From Dryocosmus kuriphilus (taxonomy: Eukaryota; Arthropoda; Insecta; Hymenoptera; Cynipidae), in assembly GCA_038277395.1 (NCBI GenBank), contig CM076194.1, positions 109,331,236-109,395,235 on the forward strand: a stretch of DNA of 64,000 nucleotides, read 5' to 3'. The notes under the pieces were generated by a model that searched no databases, had not been told where the DNA came from, and worked only from the letters and a program-made list of their open reading frames with translations. This document shows, piece after piece, positions 1 to 11,578 of the stretch. Made by a program: the position numbers and the translations under genes. Each line of letters starts with the position of its first letter. Position 1 is the stretch's first letter.

Positions 1-338
1 GAGTAAAAATAAATGGAAGAATTAAAAAATAAAGTTCAACCTGTTCTTGATCCTGCGTAGTCGATGTTTTCCTTTTGCGACACTTTCCTTTCTGCTTCTC
101 TATAATCATTACAACCATGGTTAGCAACCATTATTAATATAATATTCATGATATGTGGCATCCTATGTCCTATGACCCTGATATTTAATTAATTTTCGAA
201 AGCTCTGATTTTTAATTTATTCAAATAGTTGTCTCTATGTTTTACTGAGGGACTCATTTGAAAAAATCAATCGTGGCATTATTTAAGAATTTTAGCATTA
301 AACCGCTAAACCTCGCATAATTTTAGTTTTTTTTTTTT
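1..338. other. AT-rich single-copy flank, no gene
   Basis: No ORF of note and no similarity to the array that follows. It ends in a T-run (about 326-338), into which the first repeat unit is joined at ACATTTTCATC. This makes it the left flank of the array. Confidence 0.5.
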
Positions 339-3300
339 ACATTTTCATCTCAATGAGAAGGTATTAGTTTTATGTGAAAACTGACTTTCGCGGATTTCAT
401 GAAATCTCGATGTTTCGTGACCCCCTGAATCCAAAAAAACAGGTTTTACGTGGGTGTCTGTCGTTGTCGTCGTGTAGTAGTCTGCGAACACGATAACTTT
501 CGAAGGACTAATCGGATTGGATTGCGCTTTGGCAGATTTCTTTAAGGCGTGAAAATTAAGAAGGAGTTAGTTAGCCCAGCAGTTTTTGAACAACGGTTCT
601 GGCTTTATCCATAACAAATTTTTTCCAAAAATAAAAAATTCAAATTTCCCGACATAATATATAAGATAAGAAAAAAATCATAATCAACAAAGTTGTTCAC
701 TTTAAAAAGATCTAAAAATTTCCTCTCTGTCGTTTTTTTCGGGAAGACGCATAGTTTTTGAGTTATTCGTGAAATATGTTATTAAATACAAACATATCCA
801 CTTTTCACCAAAACTATGCAAGATAAGAAAAAAAATGATAATAAACAAAGTTATTCACCTTAAAAAGATCTAAAAATGTGCTTAAAAACTATTTTTTTAT
901 CTAACGCATAGTTTATTTCATGAAACGTATAATAGTTGTTTTAATCAAAAAATACATTACTATAAAGTCAATAAGAAAGTTAGTAAAGGTTATTAAAAAA
1001 TCTGCCCGCTATTCAGGCGCATTCTCATCACGTTTCTTACGCTTACTAGTCAATTAAAGTATATCAAAAACTTGAATTTCTTAATTTTTTACATAGTCTG
1101 GCTGAAAAATTCAATTTTTATTATTACATTCTCATCTCAAAGAGAAGGTATTAGTTTTATGTGAAAACTGACTTTCGCGGATTTCATGGAATCTCGACGT
1201 TTCGTGACCCCCTGAATCCAAAAAAAAAAACAGGTTTTACGTGGGTGTCTGTCGTTGTCGTCGTGTAGTAGTCTGCGAACACGATAACTTTCGAAGGACT
1301 AATCGGATTGGATTGCGCTTTGGCAGATTTCTTTAAGGCGTGAAAATTAAGAAGGAGTTAGTTAGCCAGCGGTTTTTGAACAACGGTTCTGGCTTTACCC
1401 ATAACAAATTCTTTCCAAAAATAAAAAATTCAAATTTCCCGACATAATATATAAGATAAGAAAAAAATCATAATCAACAAAGTTGTTCACTTTAAAAAGA
1501 TCTAAAAATTTCCTCTCTGTCGTTTTTTTCGGGAAGACGCATAGTTTTTGAGTTATTCGTGAAATATGTTATTAAATACAAACATATCCACTTTTCACCA
1601 AAACTATGCAAGATAAGAAAAAAATGATAATAAACAAAGTTATTCACCTTAAAAAGATCTAAAAATTTGCTTAAAACTATTTTTTTATCCAACGCATAGT
1701 TTATTCATGAAACGTATAATAGTTGTTTTAATCAAAAAATACATTACTATAAAGTGAATAAGAAAATTAGTAAAGGTTATTAAAAAATCTGCCCGCTACT
1801 CAGGCGCATTCTCATCACGTTTCTTACGCTTACTAGTCAATTAAAGTATATCAAAAACTTGAATTTCTTAATTTTTTACATAGTCTGGCTGAAAAATTCA
1901 ATTTTTATTATTACATTCTCATCTCAAAGAGAAGGTATTAGTTTTATGTGAAAACTGACTTTCGCGGATTTCATGGAATCTCGACGTTTCGTGACCCCCT
2001 GAATCCAAAAAAAACAGGTTTTACGTGGGTGTCTGTCGTTGTCGTCGTGTAGTAGTCTGCGAACACGATAACTTTCGAAGGACTAATCGGATTGGATTGC
2101 GCTTTGGCAGATTTCTTTAAGGCGTGAAAATTAAGAAGGAGTTAGTTAGCCAGCGGTTTTTGAACAACGGTTCTGGCTTTACCCATAACAAATTCTTTCC
2201 AAAAATAAAAAATTCAAATTTCCCGACATAATATATAAGATAAGAAAAAAATCATAATCAACAAAGTTGTTCACTTTAAAAAGATCTAAAAATTTCCTCT
2301 CTGTCGTTTTTTTCGGGAAGACGCATAGTTTTTGAGTTATTCGTGAAATATGTTATTAAATACAAACATATCCACTTTTCACCAAAACTATGCAAGATAA
2401 GAAAAAAATGATAATAAACAAAGTTATTCACCTTAAAAAGATCTAAAAATTTGCTTAAAACTATTTTTTTATCTAATGCATAGTTTATTCATGAAACGTA
2501 TAATAGTTGTTTTAATCAAAAAATACATTACTATAAAGTGAATAAGAAAGTTAGTAAAGGTTATTAAAAAATCTGCCCGCTACTCAGGCGCATTCTCATC
2601 ACGTTTCTCACGCTTACTAGTCAATTAAAGTATATCAAAAACTTGAATTTCTTAATTTTTTACATAGTCTGGCTGAAAAATTCAATTTTTATTATTACAT
2701 TCTCATCTCAAAGAGAAGGTATTAGTTTTATGTGAAAACTGACTTTCGCGGATTTCATGGAATCTCGACGTTTCGTGACCCCCTGAATCCAAAAAAAACA
2801 GGTTTTACGTGGGTGTCTGTCGTTGTCGTCGTGTAGTAGTCTGCGAACACGATAACTTTCGAAGGACTAATCGGATTGGATTGCGCTTTGGCAGATTTCT
2901 TTAAGGCGTGAAAATTAAGAAGGAGTTAGTTAGCCAGCGGTTTTTGAACAACGGTTCTGGCTTTACCCATAACAAATTCTTTCCAAAAATAAAAAATTCA
3001 AATTTCCCGACATAATATATAAGATAAGAAAAAAATCATAATCAACAAAGTTGTTCACTTTAAAAAGATCTAAAAATTTCCTCTCTGTCGTTTTTTTTCG
3101 GGAAGACGCATAGTTTTTGAGTTATTCGTGAAATATGTTATTAAATACAAACATATCCACTTTTCACCAAAACTATGCAAGATAAGAAAAAAATGATAAT
3201 AAACAAAGTTATTCACCTTAAAAAGATCTAAAAATGTGCTTAAAACTATTTTTTTATCTAACGCATAGTTTATTTATGAAACGTATATAATAGTTGTTTT

Positions 3301-6300
3301 AATCAAAAAATACATTACTATAAAGTGAATAAGAAAGTTAGTAAAGGTTATTAAAAAATCTGCCCGCTACTCAGGCGCATTCTCATCACGTTTCTCACGC
3401 TTACTAGTCAATTAAAGTATATCAAAAACTTGAATTTCTTAATTTTTTACATAGTCTGGCTGAAAAATTCAATTTTTATTATTACATTCTCATCTCAAAG
3501 AGAAGGTATTAGTTTTATGTGAAAACTGACTTTCGCGGATTTCATGGAATCTCGACGTTTCGTGACCCCCTGAATCCAAAAAAAACAGGTTTTACGTGGG
3601 TGTCTGTCGTTGTCGTCGTGTAGTAGTCTGCGAACACGATAACTTTCGAAGGACTAATCGGATTGGATTGCGCTTTGGCAGATTTCTTTAAGGCGTGAAA
3701 ATTAAGAAGGAGTTAGTTAGCCAGCGGTTTTTGAACAACGGTTCTGGCTTTATCCATAACAAATTCTTTCCAAAAATAAAAAATTCAAATTTCCCGACAT
3801 AATATATAAGATAAGAAAAAAATCATAATCAACAAAGTTGTTCACTTTAAAAAGATCTAAAAATTTCCTCTCTGTCGTTTTTTTCGGGAAGACGCATAGT
3901 TTTTGAGTTATTCGTGAAATATGTTATTAAATACAAACATATCCACTTTTCACCAAAACTATGCAAGATAAGAAAAAAATGATAATAAACAAAGTTATTC
4001 ACCTTAAAAAGATCTACAAATGTGCTTAAAACTATTTTTTTATCTAACGCATAGTTTATTTATGAAACGTATAATAGTTGTTTTAATCAAAAAATACATT
4101 ACTATAAAGTGAATAAGAAAGTTAGTAAAGGTTATTAAAAAAATCTGCCCGCTACTCAGGCGCATTCTCATCACGTTTCTCACGCTTACTAGTCAATTAA
4201 AGTATATCAAAAACTTGAATTTCTTAATTTTTTACATAGTCTGGCTGAAAAATTCAATTTTTATTATTACATTCTCATCTCAAAGAGAAGGTATTAGTTT
4301 TATGTGAAAACTGACTTTCGCGGATTTCATGGAATCTCGACGTTTCGTGACCCCCTGAATCCAAAAAAAACAGGTTTTTACGTGGGTGTCTGTCGTTGTC
4401 GTCGTGTAGTAGTCTGCGAACACGATAACTTTCGAAGGACTAATCGGATTGGATTGCGCTTTGGCAGATTTCTTTAAGGCGTGAAAATTAAGAAGGAGTT
4501 AGTTAGCCAGCGGTTTTTGAACAACGGTTCTGGCTTTATCCATAACAAATTCTTTCCAAAAATAAAAAATTCAAATTTCCCGACATAATATATAAGATAA
4601 AAAAAAATCATAATCAACAAAGTTGTTCACTTTAAAAAGATCTAAAAATTTCCTCTCTGTCGTTTTTTTCGGGAAGACGCATAGTTTTTGAGTTATTCGT
4701 GAAATATGTTATTAAATACAAACATATCCACTTTTCACCAAAACTATGCAAGATAAGAAAAAAATGATAATAAACAAAGTTATTCACCTTAAAAAGATCT
4801 ACAAATGTGCTTAAAACTATTTTTTTATCTAACGCATAGTTTATTTATGAAACGTATAATAGTTGTTTTAATCAAAAAATACATTACTATAAAGTGAATA
4901 AGAAAGTTAGTAAAGGTTATTAAAAAATCTGCCCGCTACTCAGGCGCATTCTCATCACGTTTCTCACGCTTACTAGTCAATTAAAGTATATCAAAAACTT
5001 GAATTTCTTAATTTTTTACATAGTCTGGCTGAAAAATTCAATTTTTATTATTACATTCTCATCTCAAAGAGAAGGTATTAGTTTTATGTGAAAACTGACT
5101 TTCGCGGATTTCATGGAATCTCGACGTTTCGTGACCCCCTGAATCCAAAAAAAACAGATTTTACGTGGGTGTCTGTCGTTGTCGTCGTGTAGTAGTCTGC
5201 GAACACGATAACTTTCGAAGGACTAATCGGATTGGATTGCGCTTTGGCAGATTTCTTTAAGGCGTGAAAATTAAGAAGGAGTTAGTTAGCCAGCGGTTTT
5301 TGAACAACGGTTCTGGCTTTACCCATAACAAATTCTTTCCAAAAATAAAAAATTCAAATTTCCCGACATAATATATAAGATAAGAAAAAAATCATAATCA
5401 ACAAAGTTGTTCACTTTCAAAAGATCTAAAAATTTCCTCTCTGTCGTTTTTTTCGGGAAGACGCATAGTTTTTGAGTTATTCGTGAAATATGTTATTAAA
5501 TACAAACATATCCACTTTTCACCAAAACTATGCAAGATAAGAAAAAAATGATAATAAACAAAGTTATTCACCTTAAAAAGATCTACAAATGTGCTTAAAA
5601 CTATTTTTTTATCTAACGCATAGTTTATTTATGAAACGTATAATAGTTGTTTTAATCAAAAAATACATTACTATAAAGTGAATAAGAAAGTTAGTAAAGG
5701 TTATTAAAAAATCTGCCCGCTACTCAGGCGCATTCTCATCACGTTTCTCACGCTTACTAGTCAATTAAAGTATATCAAAAACTTGAATTTCTTAATTTTT
5801 TACATAGTCTGGCTGAAAAATTCAATTTTTATTATTACATTCTCATCTCAAAGAGAAGGTATTAGTTTTATGTGAAAACTGACTTTCGCGGATTTCATGG
5901 AATCTCGACGTTTCGTGACCCCCTGAATCCAAAAAAAACAGGTTTTACGTGGGTGTCTGTCGTTGTCGTCGTGTAGTAGTCTGCGAACACGATAACTTTC
6001 GAAGGTCTAATCGGATTGGATTGCGCTTTGGCAGATTTCTTTAAGGCGTGAAAATTAAGAAGGAGTTAGTTAGCCAGCGGTTTTTGAACAACGGTTCTGG
6101 CTTTACCCATAACAAATTCTTTCCAAAAATAAAAAATTCAAATTTCCCGACATAATATATAAGATAAGAAAAAAATCATAATCAACAAAGTTGTTCACTT
6201 TAAAAAGATCTAAAAATTTCCTCTCTGTCGTTTTTTTCGGGAAGACGCATAGTTTTTGAGTTATTCGTGAAATATGTTATTAAATAATACAAACATATCC

Positions 6301-6396
6301 ACTTTTCACCAAAACTATGCAAGATAAGAAAAAAATGATAATAAACAAAGTTATTCACCTTAAAAAGATCTAAAAATTTGCTTAAAACTATTTTTT
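339..6396 (+). repeat. Tandem array of ~784-bp units (Helentron-like family)
   Basis: Near-identical units start with ACATT(C/T)TCATCTCAA at 339, 1136, 1913, 2697, 3484, 4269, 5053 and 5837, giving periods of 777-797 bp. Each unit holds, in order: a terminal hairpin (TTCTC...GAGAA), a short GTC/GTT stretch, a conserved box around CGATAACTTTCGAAGG, two diverged ~150-bp subrepeats, and an internal degenerate copy of the family 3' end in reverse (AAAAAATCTGCCCGC). Differences between units are scattered point changes and homopolymer slips, so amplification or homogenisation was recent. The last unit stops at 6396, where another element is inserted, and its missing part resumes at 8753. Short ORFs in the array are not convincing proteins. 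Confidence 0.95.
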
Positions 6397-7500
6397 ACAT
6401 TCTCATCAGAGAAGGTATTAGATTTATGCAAAATTTGACTTTCGCGGATTTCATGAAATCTCCACGTTTTAAGACCTCCTGAATCCGAAAAAAATGGTTT
6501 TTACGACCGTGTCTGTCTGTCTGTTGGCGTTGTCGTCGTCGTTGTTGTCGTCGTCGTTGTCGTTGTCGTTGTCGTCGTTGTCGTCGTCTGTTCCCACGAT
6601 AACTTTCGAAGGACTAATCGGATTGGATTGCGCTTTGCCACACTACTTTAAGGTCCAAAAAGAAAGGACGAGTTCGTTAACCAGCGGTTTTTGACCAACG
6701 GTTATGGTTTTATCCATCAAAAACGGTTTTCACACAAAATCAAAAAATCCATTTTCCGGCTAAACTATCAGAGATACAAAAAAAAATGTAAGAAAGTAAA
6801 ATTGTTCAACTCAAAAAAATCTACAAATTTTGTCTTAAACGTTTTTTGATAAAATGAACGGTTTTTGTTTTAATCAAGAAAACGCTATTAAAATTAATAA
6901 ACTGTGGTTTCCCGCCAAAATATTCAAGATACCAAAAAATGGTAAAAAACAAAGTTGTTCAATTTAAAAAGATCTACAAATTTTGTTTTAACGATTTTTT
7001 CATAAAATGCACGGTTTTTGTTTTAATCGATAAAACGTTATTAAAAATTAAAAATTTCAAATTTCCCGCCAAACTATGAAGGATACGAAAAAAATAATAA
7101 TAAACAAAGTTGTTCACCTCCAAATTGTCTACAAATTTGCTCTCTACCATTTTTTTGAGCAGACGCGTATTTTTTAAGTTATTCGTGAAATATGTTATGA
7201 AATATAAAGAAAACCACTTTTCAGCAAAACTATGCCAGATATGAGAAAATATTACGAAGCAGAATTGTTCACCTTGGCAAGAGCTACAAAATTTATTTAT
7301 AAGACTCATCGTTTTACTTTTAAGAATCGAAATCCTCTATTGTGAAATTTGGAAAATCACTAAAAAACTTTACCAATTTTTTGTGTTTCGAATTAACCTT
7401 TTTTTCAAAATTTAACTGTTACGTTTTTCATCAAGAGTTCATTTTTACATTCTCATCAGAGAAGGTATTAGATTTATGCAAAATTTGACTTTCGCGGATT

Positions 7501-7581
7501 TCATGAAATCTCCACGTTTTTAAGACCTCCTGAATCCGAAAAAATGGTTTTTACGACCGTGTCTGTCTGTCTGTTGGCGTT

Positions 7582-7613
<32 letters not shown>

Positions 7614-7746
7614 CTGTTCCCACGATAACTTTCGAAGGACTAATCGGATTGGATTGCGCTTTGGCACATTTCTTTAAGGTCCAAAAAGAAAGGACGAGTT
7701 CGTTAACCAGCGGTTTTTGACCAACGGTTATGGTTTTATCCATCAA
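7501..7746 (-). other. Recurrent small ORF with Asp/Asn repeat (81 codons)
   Basis: This is one of four related minus- or plus-sense ORFs starting MMDKTITVGQKPLVN or a close variant (others near 9767-10060 minus, 11408-11665 plus, 11729-11962 minus). It covers the conserved box and reads the (GTC/GTT)n microsatellite as a D/N run, then RQTDTVVK. The ORF survives length changes mainly because the microsatellite changes in threes. No known domain, start context or transcript evidence supports it, so it may be a by-product of the conserved DNA. Confidence 0.2.
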
Positions 7747-8430
7747 AAACGGTTTTCACAAAATCAAAAAATCCATTTCCGGCTAAACTATCAGAGATAA
7801 AAAAAAAATGTAAGAAAGTAAAATTGTTCATCTTCAAAAAAATCTACAAATTTTGTCTTAACCATTTTTTGATAAAATGAACGGTTTTTGATTTAATCAA
7901 GAAAACGCTATTAAAATTTAAAAACTGTGGTTTCCCGCCAAAAATATTCAAGAAATAAAAAAATAGTAAAGAACAAAGTTGTTCAATTTAAAAAGATCTA
8001 CAAATTTTGTTTTAACCATTTTTTTCATAAAATGCACGGTTTTTGTTTTAATCGATAAAACATTATTAAAAATTAAAGATTTCAAATTCTCCGCCAAACT
8101 ATGGAAGATACGAAAAAATAATAATACACAAAGTTGTTCGTCTCAAAATTGTCTACAAATTTGCTCTCTATCATTTTTTTGATCAGATGCGTAGTTTTTG
8201 AGTTATTCGTGAAATATGTTATAAAATATAAAGAAAACCACTTTTCAGCAAAACTGTGCAAGATATGAGAAAATATTAACAAGCAGAATTGTTCACCTTG
8301 GAAATAGCTACAAAATTTATTTATAAGACTCATCGTTTTACTTTTAAGAATCGAAATCCTGTATTGTAAAAATTTGGAAAATCAAAAAGAGCTTTACCAA
8401 TCTATAATGTGTTTTAAAGAAACGTCATTA

Positions 8431-8743
8431 TCGAGCGCGAAGCGCGAGTGTCATGATGAGAATGTATTCCTTAAGGGCGATAGAGCCTTAAGTAAAATAA
8501 TTTCTTTTGTAATTTCTAATTTAAAGGTTTATACGATCTATAAACACCGAGCGCGTAGCGCGAGGTGAATAATCTATCGAGCGCGAAGCGTGAGTGCCGT
8601 AAATAACGTATCGAGCGCGAAGCGCGAGTCAAATGTCGAGCGCGAAGCGCGAGTGCCAACAGACGCGCGCCCTAGGCGCGCTCATACTTCGCGCGAAGCG
8701 CGGCGCGCGTAGCGCGCGATGAGAATGTGCCCGCGCAGCGGGC
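8431..8743 (+). repeat. Cluster of GC hairpins centred on GCGAAGC/GCGTAGC
   Basis: At least seven inverted-repeat cores lie within about 310 bp. Most read GAGCGCGAAGCGCGAG (8433-8448, then near 8579, 8613 and 8637). Others are GCGCGTAGCGC (near 8550 and 8710), GCGCGAAGCGC (near 8690) and GCCCGCGCAGCGGGC (8729-8743). The loops are GAA, GTA or GCA, all of the GNA type. A further palindrome, GCGCCCTAGGCGC, lies near 8668. This block is the tail of the inserted element. Confidence 0.85.
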
Positions 8744-8752
8744 AGATTTTTT
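8729..8752 (+). other. 3'-terminal hairpin plus T6 of the element
   Basis: A six-pair GC stem with GCA loop is followed by AGA and six T. It looks like a bacterial intrinsic terminator, but in this context it is the conserved 3' terminus of the mobile element; the same structure with a GAA loop is at 12753-12776. Confidence 0.7.
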
Positions 8753-9755
8753 ATCCAATGCATAGCGTATTCATGAAACGTATAATAGTTGTTTTTTAAT
8801 CAAAAAATACATTACTATAAAGTCAATAAGAAAATTATTAAAGGTTATTAAAAAATCTGCCCGCTATTCAGGCGCATTCTCATTACGTTTCTTACGCTTA
8901 CTAGTCAATTAAAGTATATCAAAAACTTGAATTTCTTAATTTTTTACATAGTCTGGCTGAAAAATTCAATTTTTATTATGACATTCTCATCTCAAAGAGA
9001 AGGTATTAGTTTTATGTACCAACTGACTTTCGCGTATTTCATGGAATCTCGACGTTTCGTGACCCCCTGAATCCAAAAAAAAACAGGTTTTACGTGGGTG
9101 TCTGTCGTTGTCGTCGTGTAGTAGTCTGCGAACACGATAACTTTCGAAGGACTAATCGGATTGGATTGCGCTTTGGCAGATTTCTTTAAGGCGTGAAAAT
9201 TAAGAAGGAGTTAGTTAGCCAGCGGTTTTTGAACAACGGTTCTGGCTTTATCCATAACAAATTCTTTCCAAAAATAAAAAATTCAAATTTCCCGCTAGAA
9301 TATGGAAGATACGAAAAAAGTCATAATAAACAATGTTGTTCACCTGAAAAAGATCTAGTTTGCTCATTATCGCTTTCTCGGGAAGACGCATAGTTTTTGA
9401 GTTATTCGTGAAATATGTTATTAAATACAAACAAATCCACTTTTCTCCAAAACTATGCAAGATACGAAAAAAATGATAATAAACAAAGTTATTCACCTTA
9501 AAAAGATCTGCAAATGTGCTTAAAACTATTTTTTTATCCAATGCATAGTGTATTTATGAAATTTATAATAGTTGTTTTAATAAAAAAATACATTACTATA
9601 AAGTCAATAAGAAAGTTAGTAAAGGTTATTAAAAAATCTGCCCGCTATTCAGGCGCATTCTCATTACGTTTATTACGCTTACTAGTCAATTAAAGTATAT
9701 CAGAAACTTGAATTTCTTAATTTTTTACGTAGTCTGGCTGAAAAATGCAATTTTT
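8753..9755 (+). repeat. Remainder of interrupted unit plus one further ~775-bp unit
   Basis: 8753-8980 is the displaced right part of the unit that began at 5837. A complete unit follows from 8981 to 9755. It is slightly more diverged from the array than the units within it, for example around 9290-9400. Confidence 0.9.
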
Positions 9756-10671
9756 AGATTCTCATCTCAATGAGAAGGTATTAGTTTTATGTGAAAACAG
9801 ACTTTCGCGGATTTCATGAAATCTCGAAGTTTCATGACCACTGAATCCGAAAAAACATGTTTTACGACGGTGTCTGTCTGTCTGTTGTCGCTGCCGTTGT
9901 TGTCGCTGTCGTTGTTGTCGTTGTCGTCTGTTCCCACGATAACCATCGAAGCACTAATCGGATTGGATTGCACTTTGGCACACTTTTTTAAGGCGTAAAA
10001 GGAAAGGACGAGTTCGTTAACCAGCGGTTTTTGACCAGTGGATATGATGTCATCCATCAAAAACGGTTTTCACGAAATCAAAAACTCCATTGTCCGGCTA
10101 AAATATGCCAGATACGAAAAAAACAGTAGAGAGGAAAATTGTTCATCTCAAAAAAATCTACAAATGTCATTTTAACCATTTTTTGATAAATGCACGGTTT
10201 TTGTTTTAATCGAGAAAACGTTATTAAAAATAAAAAATTCGAATTTCCCGCCAAACTATGCAAGATACAAACAAAATGATAATAAACAAAGTTGTTCGTC
10301 TCAAAAAGGTCTATAAATGTTTTCTTTTTAATTTTTTTGTAAAAACGCATATTTTTTTAGTTATTCGCGAAATATATTATTGAATACAAACAAATCCAAT
10401 TTTCAGAAAAACTATGCGAGATACGAGAATATATTAACAAATGGAATTGTTCACCTTGGAAAAATCCACAAAATTTATTTATAAGACTCAGCACTTTACT
10501 TTTAAGAATTGAAATCCTGCATTGTGAAAATTTGGAAAATCACAAAAAAAACTTTACCTACCTACAATGTGTTTTAAAAAAATTTAATTGTCTAGCGCGT
10601 GTCATGATGAGAATGTATTCCTTAAGGTCGATATAGCCTTAAGTAAAATAATTTCTTTTGTAAACTTTAAT
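9756..10671 (+). mobile_element. Truncated Helentron-like element, forward
   Basis: It starts AGATTCTCATCTCAATGAGAAGG and carries the microsatellite (about 9880-9930), the conserved box (about 9937-9980), AT-rich subrepeats, and the CTTAAGG...CCTTAAG hairpin near 10620-10644. It stops before the GC-hairpin cluster, where an inverted element abuts it at 10672. Confidence 0.75.
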
Positions 10672-11544
10672 AAAAAATCTGCCCGCTTCGCGGGCACATT
10701 CTCCTCGCCCGCTTCGCGCTCGATAATTACATTTTTTTTAAACACATTGTAGATTGGTAAAGTTTTTTAGTGATTTTCCAAGTTTTCACAATACAGGATT
10801 TCGATTCTTAAAAGTAAAACGATGAGTCTTATAAATACATTTTGTAGCTCTTTCCAAGGTGAACAATTCTGCTTGTTAATATTTTCTCATATCTTGCACA
10901 GTTTTCCTGAAAAGTGGTTTTCTTTATATTTCATAACATATTTCACGAATAACTCAAAAACTACGCGTCTGATCAAAAAAATGATACAGAGCAAATTTGT
11001 AGATCTTTTTGAGGCGAACAACTTTGTTTATTATCATTTTTTTCGTATCTTGCATAGTTTGTCGGGAAATTTGAAATTTTTAATAACGTTTTCTCCTTTA
11101 AAACAAAACCCGTGCATTTGATCAAAAAATGCTTAATACAAAATTTGTAGATCTCTTTGAGTTGAACAACTTTATTTATTATCGTTGTTTCTGTATCTTG
11201 AATATTTTGGCATGAAAACACAGTTTTTTTATTTTTAATAACGTTTTCTCGATTAAAGCAGAAACCGTGCATTTCATCAAAAAAAAAAACGGTGAAGACA
11301 AAATTTGTAGATTTTTTTGAGATGAACAATTTTATTTTCTTACATTTTTTTTTTATCTCTCATAGTTTAGCCGGAAAATGGATTTTTTAATTTTGTGAAA
11401 ACCGTTTTTGATGGATAAAACCATAACCGTTGGTCAAAAACCGCTGGTTAACGAACTCGTCCTTTCTTTTTGGACCTTAAAGAAATGTGCCAAAGCGCAC
11501 TCCAATCCGATTAGACCTTCGAAAGTTATCGTGGGAACAGACTC

Positions 11545-11578
<34 letters not shown>

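Larger units (their letters stand above)
6397..8752 (+). mobile_element. Inserted Helentron-like element (double-headed long form)
   Basis: This element interrupts an array unit inside its T7 run. It begins ACATTCTCATCAGAGAAGG and ends GATGAGAATGT, a GCCCGC-GCA-GCGGGC hairpin, then AGATTTTTT. Removing it joins 5837-6396 (560 bp) to 8753-8980 (228 bp), restoring a 788-bp unit. It has two heads in tandem: 6397-7446, and 7447-8752, which repeats the same 5' start and carries the GC-hairpin tail. Each head has the 5' hairpin, a (GTC/GTT)n microsatellite, the conserved CGATAACTTTCGAAGG box and AT-rich ~110-bp subrepeats. No transposase, Rep or helicase is visible, so it is non-autonomous. The subterminal inverted ACATTCTCATC/GATGAGAATGT, the single 3' hairpin and the T-tract target resemble Helentron-associated DINE/HINE elements (inference). 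Confidence 0.8.

Noticed and set aside
339..6396. CRISPR-like or bacterial repeat array
   Set aside because: The period is ~784 bp with no repeat/spacer alternation and no cas genes; the window has introns and LTR elements, so it is eukaryotic.
6974..7309. 111-aa minus ORF and similar F/Y-rich ORFs across 1-13 kb as real proteins
   Set aside because: They arise from AT-rich subrepeats, differ in frame between copies, and have no domain, signal or consistent start.
8729..8752. Bacterial intrinsic terminator
   Set aside because: The hairpin plus T6 coincides with the conserved 3' end of a mobile element in a eukaryotic sequence; no upstream operon exists.
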